A stretch of 22,060 nucleotides of DNA from Ophiothrix spiculata. Its lineage: Eukaryota > Echinodermata > Ophiuroidea > Amphilepidida > Ophiotrichidae. The notes under the pieces are model-generated. The model was given only the letters and a program-made list of their open reading frames with translations. It did no database searches and was not told the origin of the DNA. The translations under genes were made by a program, and so were the position numbers. The stretch lies in assembly GCA_000969725.1 (NCBI GenBank), contig JXSR01S042680.1; one strand, 5' to 3'. Positions within the stretch are counted from its first letter, which is position 1. Every line of letters starts with the position of its first letter. This document shows, piece after piece, positions 1-10,862 of the stretch.

Positions 1-1529
1 CGTTTTTTAGTTCATATTTTCATCAACTTCGATACCAAACAATTTTACATAAAATACATGTACACGAGTCAATTTACGTTCATCTAGATACCAGCAATTT
101 TGACTGTTTGCTTGTTTATTTCGTGTACAGTTCAAATTACATATGAATAAAATATACATTCAGAGACATTGTATTATCCATTATTACAACGTTTGTAAAT
201 ATGCATGAAGTTAGCGCGCGACTCACCAGAAGCATTATTGATAACACCAATTAAAAGATGATTGGACCAAACATGGTAAAACCAGGGCAAGAGCAAGAGA
301 ACTTCTGACTTTAGGCTGACAAGACATTTGATACAACCATTACAGTTAATCGGTGAATTGGCAAAAACCTCCTCATTTGCTCATATATAACCTAGATTGT
401 GTTCTTAAACTTAATCTCTCATATCATGTATTGTGACTTTCAAAATTCGCCCAGATACAAACAAACATATACACCACCCACACACAGAAAACAGTATATA
501 TTCTGATTTACATTTTACTTTTGATGATTAGTGCACACTTTTACTGCTTTGTTTAATGTTAAATGATTCTGTAGTGTAAAAATGTTTGAGCGGGTTAAAA
601 TGGATCCGATCGGAACATAATATTGACGATGCACTTATCATGTGAAGTGTGAATTTATTATTTGAAATTATCAAAAAATGAATAACCTCTCAAAAGCTTT
701 ACTTGGTACTAGTACTAGCCCCAGCAAAAGTGTGGTACCACTGGGTACTACCCCCTGGGTTACCGCAAGAGGCATACACCGCTACGACCCCTGCTAAATA
801 GCAACCCATATGTACACTTGTTCCGCATCCATAATTCTTGGTACAATAATTGTTGATCTAATATGATAATATATATGTTGTGTTATGCTGTCTAAATTTA
901 TTTAAACTTAATTACACGGTTTGGTTCATTAAATAAAACGCAGGCCCTATAACATAATAACTTGGTGAATCTGACTTTTTCATTTTGAAATACAGCCATA
1001 CCCTCCGAATGACCGAGAATGCAAAATAATATACACATCAATGACATGAATTATTGCTAATAATAACTTAAAAGTACAGAGATAACATTTTTTGCTATTT
1101 GAACAGTTTTGTTGATTGTGATCCAAATATATTTTCATATTTTTTGTTGTCATATGGTCAAAGTTGAAGTGTAAAATTGTTAACCACAATCAACTACACA
1201 TAAAAGGTAAGATGTTACAGCATTTCCTTGGTAAACTTTAGTCCTTCACCACGGAGAATGGACAGTTCATTCTCTATGCTGTAAGTGATATTCAGGGGAT
1301 ATCTCACGGGGTATCTCAGTGATCATCTGCAATACACTAGACCACGAAGTTGATTGCCTTTGTAGCGTGGCACAATTGGAAATGGAACAAGGGCACACGC
1401 CACAAGTGAACAGCCTATGGATACAAGGCCTTAGAGGCTCAGTCACACATTATCGTATTATTAACCCAAACGCCTTCCGAACACGGTTTTGGTCATAGAT
1501 ATACATCATGTGTAAGTGTACGTTACACG

Positions 1530-1851
1530 CAGGCCCGTAGCCAGGATTTTTTTTGGGGGGGGGTGCGGATTTTCAAAAACGGGACCTTTTGCAGGAAACA
1601 ATTTCGTTTTGGTCGACCCTAAACTAATTTTAGTGGTTTTGACAAACTGACAAGCAAAAAAAAAGGTTTTCAGCAGCTTTTCAAACATTTTGTGTAGTAT
1701 TTTATTAAAAAACTACCCACATTTACGTATTTTGGTGCTTTGGGTGTTCCTTTGGTGGACATTTAGGGAATTTTTGTGGACCATTTTTGTACATTGTCAA
1801 ATTTGGGGGGGGGGGGGTGATGCCCCCACCGCACCCCTGGCTACGGGCTTG
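1530..1851. mobile_element. hAT-like non-autonomous DNA element (MITE), 322 bp
   Basis: The left end reads CAGGCCCGTAGCCAGG and the reverse complement of the right end reads CAAGCCCGTAGCCAGG, so the terminal inverted repeats match at 15 of 16 positions. Flanks GTTACACG (1522-1529) and GTTACGCG (1852-1859) form an 8-bp target duplication with one mismatch, the size typical of hAT transposition. The inside has no transposase; it carries G runs of 9 (1555-1563) and 13 (1805-1817). The short open frames crossing it are non-coding. The end sequence is closely related to the element at 11608-11928, which is one base shorter. Confidence 0.8.
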
Positions 1852-2565
1852 GTTACGCGTACGTTTAGGCTCTATACGCTAACGGTGATGTGTGACTAAA
1901 CCCTTAGACAAGTTATTTGGCATTTTCGTTATTAAATCATTGGACAAAATCATTTGATTTAAGTACAAAACACCAGTTAACATCTTGTTATATATAGGCC
2001 TATATATTTATATTGAATACAATAATAATTACAGACTTGAATAGAAGAACCATATATACTGTAGGCAAAGCCCTCAGAGTAAAGGTTATCTTTATTATCT
2101 CTTATATGCAACCTCTAAAATATGCTTTCTAATTTGTAGCCATGGGTTTCTCAATTTTAATTTCAAGACAAAAAATACTTCATTATAAGCTCTTCAATAT
2201 TTCTTTTATGATAAAGTGTTTAACCATCATACATGAGCTCTATGACAACAAATTATAATTAGTCCATTAAGTCTATTGTGGTACAAACGTGCGACGAAAT
2301 CCAATTTAGGTACGTAAAAGAATATGAAAAAAAAACCAGAAAAAAGCAATGAATTAATAAGGGTATTACTCTTTATACTATTTTATAATATCGATTTTGT
2401 TTACGCGTTACCAAGGGAATTCAACAATATCATTGAAGGGTTAATCAATAACACACTGGTGTTGTCTTACCGGTTGATATTCCTGGCAAGAAATAATGCA
2501 TTTTTATAGAATAAACGATTACCTTTACCAGTGTCAAAGATGTCGTTTAAGTTTCTTGTACTTTC

Positions 2566-2580
2566 GGGGGGGGGGGGGGG
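2566..2580 (+). repeat. Homopolymer run of 15 G
   Basis: Fifteen consecutive G residues lie in an otherwise AT-rich stretch. It may be a remnant of a G-run-bearing element such as the one at 1530-1851, but no inverted ends were found around it. Its exact length may also be a sequencing or assembly artefact. Confidence 0.8.
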
Positions 2581-4034
2581 AGTCCCATTCTGGAGGCTTT
2601 ATGGCCAATCAGAAGACGGAGGTTTTATCATTGAATGAAATAAAAATGTCGTACCTGTATCAAAGAACATGTTTGAAATGTCAGAGTTATTTTCTGGAAT
2701 ATAATGGCGAACTGATAAAATCGCATCCAAATAAGATCAAGATAATATGACAAGAAATAGCACATTTTATCTAACTTAACATGATTATTTCTCATTCAAA
2801 TGTCTTCTTTAAGGTAATATAATTTTCACTGACCGAATCTAAAAATCCTCATTTTTTGACAACTGAGAACTCATATTTTGTATCTCACTCAATGACCCCT
2901 CATTTTTTGAGCCTGTGCTCTCACATAATGCCCAACCTGTCGGAGCGCGGGTCTTACACCCGTATCCATTTCATATTTGGCTGCTCCAGGACTTTTCGAT
3001 TCCTGATAAATGTCCAGGAGCAATAGGTACTAGCAAATATTATTGTTCTCACTACTCAGAATGAATATTTACTATAATTATATAGTGTAACACATCTTAT
3101 AGAAAGTTTTCTATGAAATTTGGGTTCCTTTAATGTTTTTATAAACGTATTTTCAAATCTGGAAAGGGCGTTGTCATGAGATATATTTTATTGTTCTTGT
3201 TTCATTTGTGTTTTACATAGCCTTCTCCTTTCTCGGCTGTATATATTAGGTTAGTTACAAAATCAACTGGTGCTAAGTTTTTCATTAATACTAATGATAG
3301 TCAAATTAATAAGCTTTTAATAGCACTAGCTATTCGTGATTTTTAATTCACAGTTAGACACTTGGCCTAAAGTTTTATAATTTTTAAACGTGCTGTTGTT
3401 CTTGTTTTGCTTTTTTAGTCTTTATTATTACTAAGCACGTACCTAGCATAATCATAAAGAATTGCAATATTTTTCGCAGAAGCATAAAATAAAAACCAGT
3501 AATTACAATTATAGTGATGCAGAATGAATCAGATGATATACATAAAATTTATATGCAACCATCTGGAATATAAACTAATTTCATATGCTTTATGTACGAC
3601 TTTCAATATGGTACACTCTATAAGGTATTGGTGATTCTAATGAGAATATTAAAATATATATATGCATATCAAATGTGTTTTTGCATTGATTAAAATTAGC
3701 ATATTTATTAGCAAGACAGAATCTTAATCAGCTTTAATCACCCAACCATTTACTCCCAACGTATTTGCGTAAAATGCTCTTATGAAACCTTAAACCGAGA
3801 TTAGTTAACAATGAGGGGTTTAAATGATCTTTTAAAATAAGAACTTATATATAATGGGCGATTTGAATATTGATCTTTTTAAAACTGAAAATGATAAACC
3901 GATACTAATGATTATCTGAACATGCTCATACGGAAATCAAAGAGTATGTTGTTATTCAAGAAATCTGAAAAAAAATATCCTAAAATAATAGTTGAATTTA
4001 CATATTATGATGATTGAATATGATGAATAATAAC

Positions 4035-4075
4035 GCTTTCCTCGCTATTTTCAAAATTGTTTCCATCTTGTGCAG
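4035..4075 (+). promoter_or_regulatory. Predicted splice acceptor preceding the start-codon exon
   Basis: A pyrimidine-rich stretch (around 4035-4070) ends in TTGTGCAG at 4068-4075, followed by GTGCGCC. This would begin the exon that carries 82 untranslated bases and the start codon, implying an upstream non-coding exon. The alternative is transcription starting within this region, with no splice. The sequence alone does not decide. Confidence 0.4.
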
Positions 4076-4086
4076 GTGCGCCAGAC

Positions 4087-4101
4087 ATGAACTTGAAATA
4101 G
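4087..4101 (+). promoter_or_regulatory. Short upstream ORF in the leader (4 codons)
   Basis: ATG at 4087 opens a four-codon frame (M-N-L-K) closed by TAG at 4099-4101, 56 bases before the predicted main start. If the transcript includes this leader, it is a minimal upstream ORF that could lower initiation at 4158 or be bypassed by leaky scanning. Presence is certain; use is not known. Confidence 0.35.
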
Positions 4102-4157
4102 GATTACCAACAGCAGTTTAGAGAGTGCCTGGTGTCCTGACACTAGTGTATGGCATC

Positions 4158-7100
4158 ATGACTCCAAACATTGGCATTCCATTTATATGCATCCTTTTCA
4201 TAGGATGCGGACTAGTGTTACCTCAAGAGCATACCTATCCGAAGAATGATCCTAATATAGATCCAGCGGAGGAATTCAATCCATACCCGGATCATGATGG
4301 TGGTGATGATTTCGAAGAGTACTTTCAACAGTTTTTGGCGAAAATGCCTTTCGGCGATATGGTACAAGCATTTGCAGATATTCTTTACCAGGATACTATC
4401 AAGAAATCTCTCAATGAAGCATGTACCCATGCTAGACGTATCATGGATGTAATTTTCAGTCTTGGTAGCCATGGTAGGGACCCGATCAAACCTGAAGAAA
4501 CTAAAGACTCCCCGACTATCACAGACAGCATAAGTACCTCCCCAGAAGCTGATCTAGATGTAGACTCGTTCTGCGTTCCCATTGAAGAGGCTGTAAGTAG
4601 CAACAGAGATGTAAAACTCTACAAGGAAATTTGTTCACTGTTGGAACTTGCAAACCCTACTCCTATCAGCGATGACGATTTTAACATCGATCACGACGAG
4701 GAAGATCATTCTGATAATCATGATAACGAAGATAATCACAACGAGCATTGTGAAGGCACATATATTGAAATATCTGACGGCTACAAATGGCTTTTCAATT
4801 CGCTTCTTCTTCTGACCTTCGACGACCAGTGGTCGTCAGAGTGGCGTTACTACATCACGTCTCCGCATCAATTGGTCGATGAAGCATTTAAGCAAGGTTG
4901 GGAAAGCGGAATTAACTGTGATGTCATGAGGGAAAGCTTACAGCAACTGACCGCGAAGCAGTTTATTGATCAAGCTGTACGCCGTGTGTTCTACGAAAGA
5001 CTGAATGATCATTATCCAAAGCTCTGCGGCGAGCATAGTCATAATTCGGATGAGACGCTTGATAAAAATATGGCGTTTAAACGCAAATTGATTGATGACA
5101 CACATGCGTACTTGTTTGGTACAGATTGCACCGTTCTTAAACGTGCCTTTAACGAGAAAGACAAGGGGAACATGGATCAATTTGACGGTCTTATTAGCGA
5201 CGCTATAAGTAAATACTACAGTATCATCTCAGGGGATAATAATTGCAATCAATTTCTCCAATCTGTCATAGGAAGTTATCCAAACCACGCAAAGGCTATT
5301 GCTAATTACACAGGTTATGATAGTGGCATCGATGGACTTTGTGGTGCATTACGCAGTGCATATAATCCAGAAGAAGAAATACATTCGGCAGCTGAAAGCT
5401 TAAGCCAGTATGGTGCTTATAATAGATACTGTGATGGAAGCACACCCTACAAACATTACCTCACTTTATCATCTATGTTTGTAAATGAAGGTCCAGTATT
5501 GTCAGTATTACATAAATATTGTCAAGTTTTAAATGATTTGCATGGTGAAGATAAGGACTTATGTGAAGGATTTAAAGACGTTCACGAATCAGACAAAAAC
5601 TGGGATACATTTACGACAATGTGTGAAAGATACATACTAGAAAGACACGACCATGATGCGTGGAGACAAAAGTTTCACGGTAATCGCGGTTTCAGTGTAA
5701 TATTTAGCTCATTCTTTCTGTTCACATTCAATGGAGACTGGGATATGCCCTATCGTGAAGAAGTAGTCTCTATTACAAAGTACCTTCGTCAGTCATTTGA
5801 TTTATGGCAAAATTACGACCAAATTTGCCAAACTGTTGAAGGTGCGTTGAATATGGAAAGTATGGTACTGATTAGAAACGCTATCAAGACCTCTTTTACG
5901 AGCTATATACGAAACCGCCTCTCAAGGAACACCTGTGAGCAACCAAGCCTCTTAAACCCCTTACGTGACACATTGAACCAAGATCCATCCACGACCATCA
6001 CTGATCCAGATAAGCAAGTAGATACTATTCTTAGCCGAATGTTTCAGTTTCTTTTATCGTATACGACAAAAGAAGAGATGTGTGGGGCTGTTCAAAAGGC
6101 AACGGATATCAGCACACTTGCTGAAACGGCAACAACATCATACCTGAACTTATTCCAGGATGAATCTAAGTGTCAAAGTTTCTTCGCTGTATACAATTCA
6201 CCGTTCAGCGGTTTTAATGGTTTTCCTGATGCACTTAATAGGTTCACTGGCTTTAGTGACATTCAAGAGTTTTGTGGGTACATAGTTGACAAATTCAGCA
6301 CTCCACAACAAGAGGAACCTATTGATAACATGTTTTTACATAAACATATGCGCAACCCCTACGATGTATACCTGGACGACGGTTACATATTCGAAGATGT
6401 GCATTACAAAGATATGATTTCTGTAGCTTCACGTTTATATAATAGTCCAACAGTACATAATGGTCTTAATGTACTATGTGAGAACTTCAGAACCAATTTA
6501 GACTTCTACAGAATGGATACAGATATATGCGACTCCATGAAATCTCAACCGTCAGAATTCCTGGAACCATGTCAAATGTACAAATGGCTCACTGCAGATT
6601 TCGGTCCAGAACGCAAACGCCACACATTTCCATGGATTGAGTTTGAACGTTGGCTCCCTGATTGGTTTTATGATTACAGTGGATTTGATCATGTGTTTTA
6701 CATGTATTTCGACTGGCGTTCAGAAGAACCAATCGTGTTAGATCTTTCGCAAATGTTGAGTGATAGTATCGGTTTCCCTACCCCGGATACATACGGTACA
6801 TGCAATCGTCTTTCCGATAGCTTCCGTGATCAGGAGATGTTCGGAAAAATCATTGACGAGGTACTGGAGAAAACACTAGAACATTTGGCTAACTTAGCAC
6901 CAGCCTTGTGTCTTAAAGATGATCTCCCCTTTTCCAAAGATACTTTTAGCACACTTGGTGAAAAAGATCCTACATCGACAGGGAAGATTGATTATGACCA
7001 AACGCATTGGAAACATGTTCACATTGGTCCTATTGACGGCCCTCTAACTGGAAAAATCTTCGCTTACTTGGCTGGATTCTTTCCTGTATCTGGAATGTGC

Positions 7101-9330
7101 ACTGCACTTCTTAGTACCGAAGTGGTTGATCTTGACATGCTCAAAAGAATCGCTGTAGAAACCATATCGGAATTACGAACAAATGAAACTGCCTGTCAAA
7201 TATTTGGAAAGTTCGTTGATGAAGAGCGTCGACAAGCGTATGGCAGTGTTCCTACTTTAGCGGAGAAGATGGGATTTGATTCTACACAAAGTATGTGCAG
7301 TGCAATAGTTACTGCTTTTGAGAAACCAACCCGTGAGTTTGGTCAGTTTAGTTGGGTTGACGCTACAAAGCATTACCAGCTCTACCATCCTGATGAATGG
7401 GTTCCCAAAGCTCGAGGTGAAGTTTTACCCGGTGTAACATACAAGGAAATGATCCAACTTATCGGTTATCTCCATAGTAACACGGACCTGAGATCCGGTG
7501 TTGATACTATTTGCCGTATCTTGGATATTCCATCGTATGAAAATGCTTTCCCATTTGAGAGTGAAGTTTGTAAACTTGCTCGTGACCTCGAACAACACGA
7601 ATCTAATTTCAAAGAGTATTGCTATAAAACTGGTTCGCAATACGACACATACAACAACTATCCTGGATTCACTGAACCCGGATTCCCTGAGCCGGATTTC
7701 CCTGAACACGAAATAACACACGAAGATCAGTATTATGAAGAAGAATGGAATCTTCCCATAGAGATTCTCACCATGTTTGATTTTGCCAAAGGATATTTCG
7801 GTTTAGATATTACCAATGTATGGTCAATTTGTGGAATTGCTGAAGATTTGCTGACAACACCTATGTCAGACCTTATAGACGAAATGAAAATTGGTATTTC
7901 ACTTGCAATCCAGAAATTCTTACGATATCGTCACGAATTGTACTGCTACAAAGTAACGGGTGAGACATCTAAAACTGAGAATGCTGAAGATGCTGAAGAT
8001 TTTCCAATTGAAATGATTGCAGAGGTTTTGGCAGTCTTAGGTGACTTCGATACACCTGATAAGTTCTGTAGTCATATGGAGGGCATTTTATCATCGGGTA
8101 GCACAAGTACAGATGGAACAGACAAAGTTGATGTTTGTTCGCGAAATCCAACTGTGGAAGCATCACTGAAGGAGACTGCATCCAAAATAATATCATCTGC
8201 ATTGAAGATTATCGAAGACCATTCAATATGTAGCAATTTTATGGCGATATTCTACTCCCACTTCGCTGAATATATAGAACCTGCAATCGGGCATAAAACG
8301 CCGCAGGATCTTTGTACTATGCTGGTAGACTCATTTACAAAGCCTCCTGCAGATACAAGTTACAAGCCTCCAGTTATTCCAAACAATGTTGAAGAGGTTT
8401 TTGCGGACTTTGAGCCTTTCAAGGAACAGGGACAATTACTTCCGTTTTTAACTGTTAATCAGGCTGTTGAATTCGTAGGGTTTCTATACAATAAGCCAAC
8501 ACCTAGAGCAATTCTAGCATATTTGTGTGACACATACAAAGCCACTCTAGATTCCTTCGACATGGAAGAATTGGATCCTCTTAAACAAAGCTGTCAAATT
8601 ATAAAAGAAGGTGACATCATTCCATTTTGTGAGCAACAGCTTATACCACTCATGTACGGAAAAGGTTACCCCGTTGGCCTGCGGCAAGTTAATATACCCT
8701 TTGAACTCCAGAGGATTTTGATGTTACTTGGAGGAGAGAAGAATATTATGAACAATCAGGCAATGGCATCTGCAATGGAAAACATGCTGAATTCACAAAT
8801 GAGCGCCAGAGATGTTGCTGATGAAGTAATGGATAGATTGTTGCCAAAAGTTATAAGAGCTACCTCTGACATTTGCAGAGATTGGAATATTGTTATTGCC
8901 TTTCTAAATAATCCTGATTCAAATGAAGATAATTTCCAAGTATATCCCCCGGATGAACACCGGGATTATCCTCCAAAGGAAGGTCCAACACATGAACAAC
9001 GAGACTATCCCCCAGAGGAAGACAATAAAATTATAGAAAAGATTTTTGATTTTGCCGGAGTTTTGAGTGGTTATGCAACCACAGAAGGACGCTTTGATTG
9101 TAAACGAATACTGGCTGAAGATCCGAAGGAAATTGCAAAAACTTTGAAAAGAAAGCTCTGGTGTTATGCCAAGAACGCGGATCAATGTGTTGCTGCGATG
9201 GAATCAACCAAAGATTTTGTCAAGACCATTAGTGGAGGAGAAGTAGACATCACAGACGCAACGTTGATGGAGTTTCTTGGGTTCTCAAGTGTGATTGATA
9301 TGTGTCAAGCTGTCGTGAAGCCTATAGCAG
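4158..9330 (+). CDS. Exon 1 of large secreted modular protein: signal peptide plus array of long Cys repeats
   Basis: A single uninterrupted exon of 1,724 codons plus one base. The start is ATG 4158 because the same frame has a TAG stop at 4119-4121, there is an A at -3, and the following residues look like a signal peptide (hydrophobic IGIPFICILFIGCGLVL, then P-Q-E). The mature part has an acidic N-terminus, a His/Asp-rich insert at residues 172-198, and about five diverged repeats of some 300-390 residues with regularly placed cysteines (described separately). Linkers include short proline/acid repeats (a G-F-P-E-P-D-F-P-E stretch near 7670-7710, and Y-P-P-D/E motifs near 8940-9020). There is no transmembrane segment apart from the signal and no catalytic motif I recognise. 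Potential N-glycosylation sites occur, such as N-Y-T and N-E-T. The exon ends in CCTATAGCAG|GTATGT, phase 1, inside a repeat unit. Without splicing the frame would continue only to a stop at 9357. The family is unrecognised; a secreted extracellular protein is an inference from the signal peptide, the cysteines and the downstream Kazal exons. Confidence 0.9.
4356..9330 (+). repeat. Protein-level tandem array of ~300-390-residue Cys repeats inside exon 1
   Basis: Units seen by eye begin near 4782 (residue 209), 5691 (512), 6579 (808), 7749 (1198) and 8664 (1503), preceded by a half unit from about 4356. Units 1 and 3 both open with Y-K-W-L; units 1 and 2 share an L-x-T-F-[DN]-x-x-W-like segment (LLTFDDQW and LFTFNGDW). 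The best conserved block is C-x(28-39)-C with F/I/A near the first Cys and G-[FYH]-x-[ST/D] just before the second. It occurs at residues 363/395, 672/706, 1013/1047, 1358/1386 and 1677/1716. It is followed in units 1-4 by a K-x-M-I-like helix, L-Y-N-x-P-T, then L-x-x-[LY]-C and two more cysteines. DNA identity between units is low, so the duplications are old. Unit 5 stops at the splice donor just after the second Cys. Confidence 0.75.
4671..4751 (+). other. His/Asp/Glu/Asn-rich insert (residues ~172-198)
   Basis: The encoded stretch is almost entirely D, E, H and N (about 27 residues, with six or seven histidines alternating with acids). Such segments commonly bind divalent metals such as zinc, copper or calcium. 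It lies between the N-terminal half unit and the first full repeat, so it reads as a flexible linker with possible metal affinity. Metal binding is an inference from composition only. Confidence 0.55.
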
Positions 9331-9708
9331 GTATGTTCTTATGGTTTCGTTGTTTTTAAAATTAAGAATGGAATATATTCTTTTCAATAATTTCGTTCTT
9401 GAATAACTGGTCTTATTATGGCAAAAAGTTTTATATCGGTATAGGTATATGATTGGTATGTTGAAACATAAACCAAATTCAAATATGATCTGAGATAAGT
9501 TACTCAATTTGTAAATTTGACATTAATTGTACTTTTGCAATAATAAAACCCGGAAAACCCCCTATGAAATAATGGACAGGTGCACTCAAATTGCGATGTA
9601 AAAAAAGATATTAACAGATATAGATTAAAGTATCTTTAATATTGTTGGAGCTCGTAAATAACACATGTTGCCTTCATCATCATTTTCATTTTTTTCTTTC
9701 ACGTGTAG
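9331..9708 (+). other. Intron 1 (378 bp, phase 1)
   Basis: Donor GTATGT and acceptor TTTCTTTCACGTGTAG. AT-rich with no repeat or RNA recognised. Confidence 0.75.
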
Positions 9709-9837
9709 CTTGCACAAAAGAATATCGTCCAGTGTGTGGGACAGATGACGTGACATATGACAACCACTGCTTATTTGAGACTGCCCAGTGCAAAAATCCT
9801 ACCCTGGAGATAGCAAAGTCTGGAGAATGCAACGCAG
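9709..9837 (+). CDS. Exon 2: Kazal domain 1 (P1 Lys, five cysteines)
   Basis: A 43-codon exon, phase 1 at both ends. It encodes C-T-K-E-Y-R-P-V-C-G-T-D, then T-Y-D-N-x-C, A-Q-C and G-E-C, the signature of a Kazal serine-protease-inhibitor or follistatin-type module. By alignment with classical Kazal inhibitors the P1 residue is the second after the second Cys, here Lys followed by Glu, which suggests trypsin-like targets. The usual first cysteine is missing: the exon has five cysteines, and the join to exon 1 gives I-A-A-C. The only Cys shortly upstream is the conserved one at residue 1716 of the last long repeat. An ATG at 9642 lies in the intron and is not a start. Confidence 0.88.
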
Positions 9838-9855
9838 GTATGGTATCAAATCTTA

Positions 9856-10343
9856 TAGACCTTTTCAAAACACGACTTTCCGAGAATTTCCGAAGCCGAT
9901 TTTACACTTTCCGACAATTGCCGACAGAAAAAGTGACTCTTCAACACAATAATCAGAATGTTAAGTTTGCGTTCACGTTAACTGGTTGCGTATGAATTCG
10001 AACTTGTAATAAGCGCAAGCACTACAGAGTCACTTTCAGTGTGATCGCCCTGATGTGACTTAAAATCTTAAGCTTAATCAGCCGATTTCAAATGGAAATT
10101 TCACTCTTTGTGTCGGTAAGGTTATGGTACCATCAGCCAAAAGTTGTACAGAATAAGTGTTTAATAATGTATGGGTCTGGTTCTACCTATTTTTCACTTT
10201 TATTGCACTGAAATGCGAACGAATTTTCGGAAAATTTTGTTGACAAAAACGTGCATACTAATGAGCTTGTACGTGATTAGTTGAAAAAAATGGCCATGTG
10301 ATATACGTTCCGGAGATTTCCGAATGGATTTTGAAAAGGTCTA
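9856..10343. mobile_element. PIF/Harbinger-like MITE, 488 bp
   Basis: Perfect inverted ends TAGACCTTTTCAAAA at the left and its reverse complement at the right. Flanked on both sides by TTA (9853-9855 and 10344-10346), the 3-bp target typical of PIF/Harbinger elements. It has a subterminal partly inverted pattern: TTTCCGA-rich phrases near the left end and TTCCGAA near the right. No transposase is present, so it is non-autonomous. Superfamily assignment rests on the TTA duplication alone. Confidence 0.7.
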
Positions 10344-10621
10344 TTAAACATGGCAACAGAATGCTGTTTGCCCTGTTGTTCCATAGCAATTGGACTAAAC
10401 TAATACACACATCTCATGGCGATTATAAACGTATATCACTTCTTCTTGCGCTTGTGAGTTTTTTGCGAGGGAAATTTGAACTGATGCTATGAGTCATATG
10501 ATGGGTTTGACCGTGCGGGAGGAGTTAATCCGATGATGACATGAATTAAGCGAACCATGATAAGTATCAGAATTAGGAATAACTCGATCAATTTGTAACA
10601 TTTTTGCTACATTTTTTGAGT

Positions 10622-10681
10622 AAAACTACTCAATTCAAAAGGTAGTCTGACAAAACTACTCAATTCAAAAGGTAGTCTGAC
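10622..10681 (+). repeat. Exact 30-bp tandem duplication
   Basis: Positions 10622-10651 are repeated without a mismatch at 10652-10681; the unit starts AAAACTACTCAATTC and ends GGTAGTCTGAC. Perfect identity implies a recent duplication. It lies in intron 2, about 180 bases before the Kazal 2 exon. Confidence 0.95.
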
Positions 10682-10862
10682 AGAAATTTCATAAATGCCA
10701 TCTTATCGTAATACGACAAGTAACGAAACATTTATGTATTTCTTATTCATAAACATATCTCATATAAGCGAAATGAGGACAACAATGTAGAAATTGAGAC
10801 ATTTTAAAGCTGTCACTTTGAAAATAATCATTGATATTACTTTTTTGTATGTTTATACACAG

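Larger units (their letters stand above)
1..4075. other. Upstream non-coding region (intergenic and/or 5' intron)
   Basis: I see no supportable gene here. The region is AT-rich with scattered short open frames (for example 2324-2509 and 2496-2750) that show no domain, no cysteine pattern and no splice continuity with each other. It contains one structurally supported transposon remnant (1530-1851), a pure G run (2566-2580), and a loose direct repeat around 2845-2920 in which the phrase CCTCATTTTTTGA occurs twice. No clear TATA box or CpG-rich promoter could be tied to the downstream gene. Because a good acceptor sits at 4074-4075, part of this region may be a 5' intron with an untranslated first exon further upstream. 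Confidence 0.6.
9838..10862 (+). other. Intron 2 (1,025 bp, phase 1)
   Basis: Donor GTATGG, acceptor at 10861-10862. It contains the PIF/Harbinger-like element at 9856-10343, whose left end lies only about 18 bases from the donor, and an exact 30-bp tandem duplication at 10622-10681. No gene is seen; the frame 10298-10492 overlaps the element's right end and has no support. Confidence 0.75.

Noticed and set aside
1506..1899. Open frames on both strands
   Set aside because: Both lie largely within the hAT-like element at 1530-1851 and consist of translated inverted ends and G runs.
2324..2750. Two short plus-strand frames, the first with a hydrophobic, signal-like stretch
   Set aside because: They overlap in different registers, have no domain or cysteine pattern, and the second crosses a 15-G homopolymer. 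Chance frames are the simpler reading.
2930..2975. Possible tRNA-like fragment around GCGCGGGTCTTACACCCG
   Set aside because: A short GGGT/ACCC stem is present, but there is no cloverleaf, no TTCGA loop and no acceptor stem.
4125..4157. GTG at 4125 as start of the large frame
   Set aside because: Eukaryotic context; the ATG at 4158 in the same frame has an A at -3 and is followed immediately by a convincing signal peptide. A stop lies at 4119-4121.
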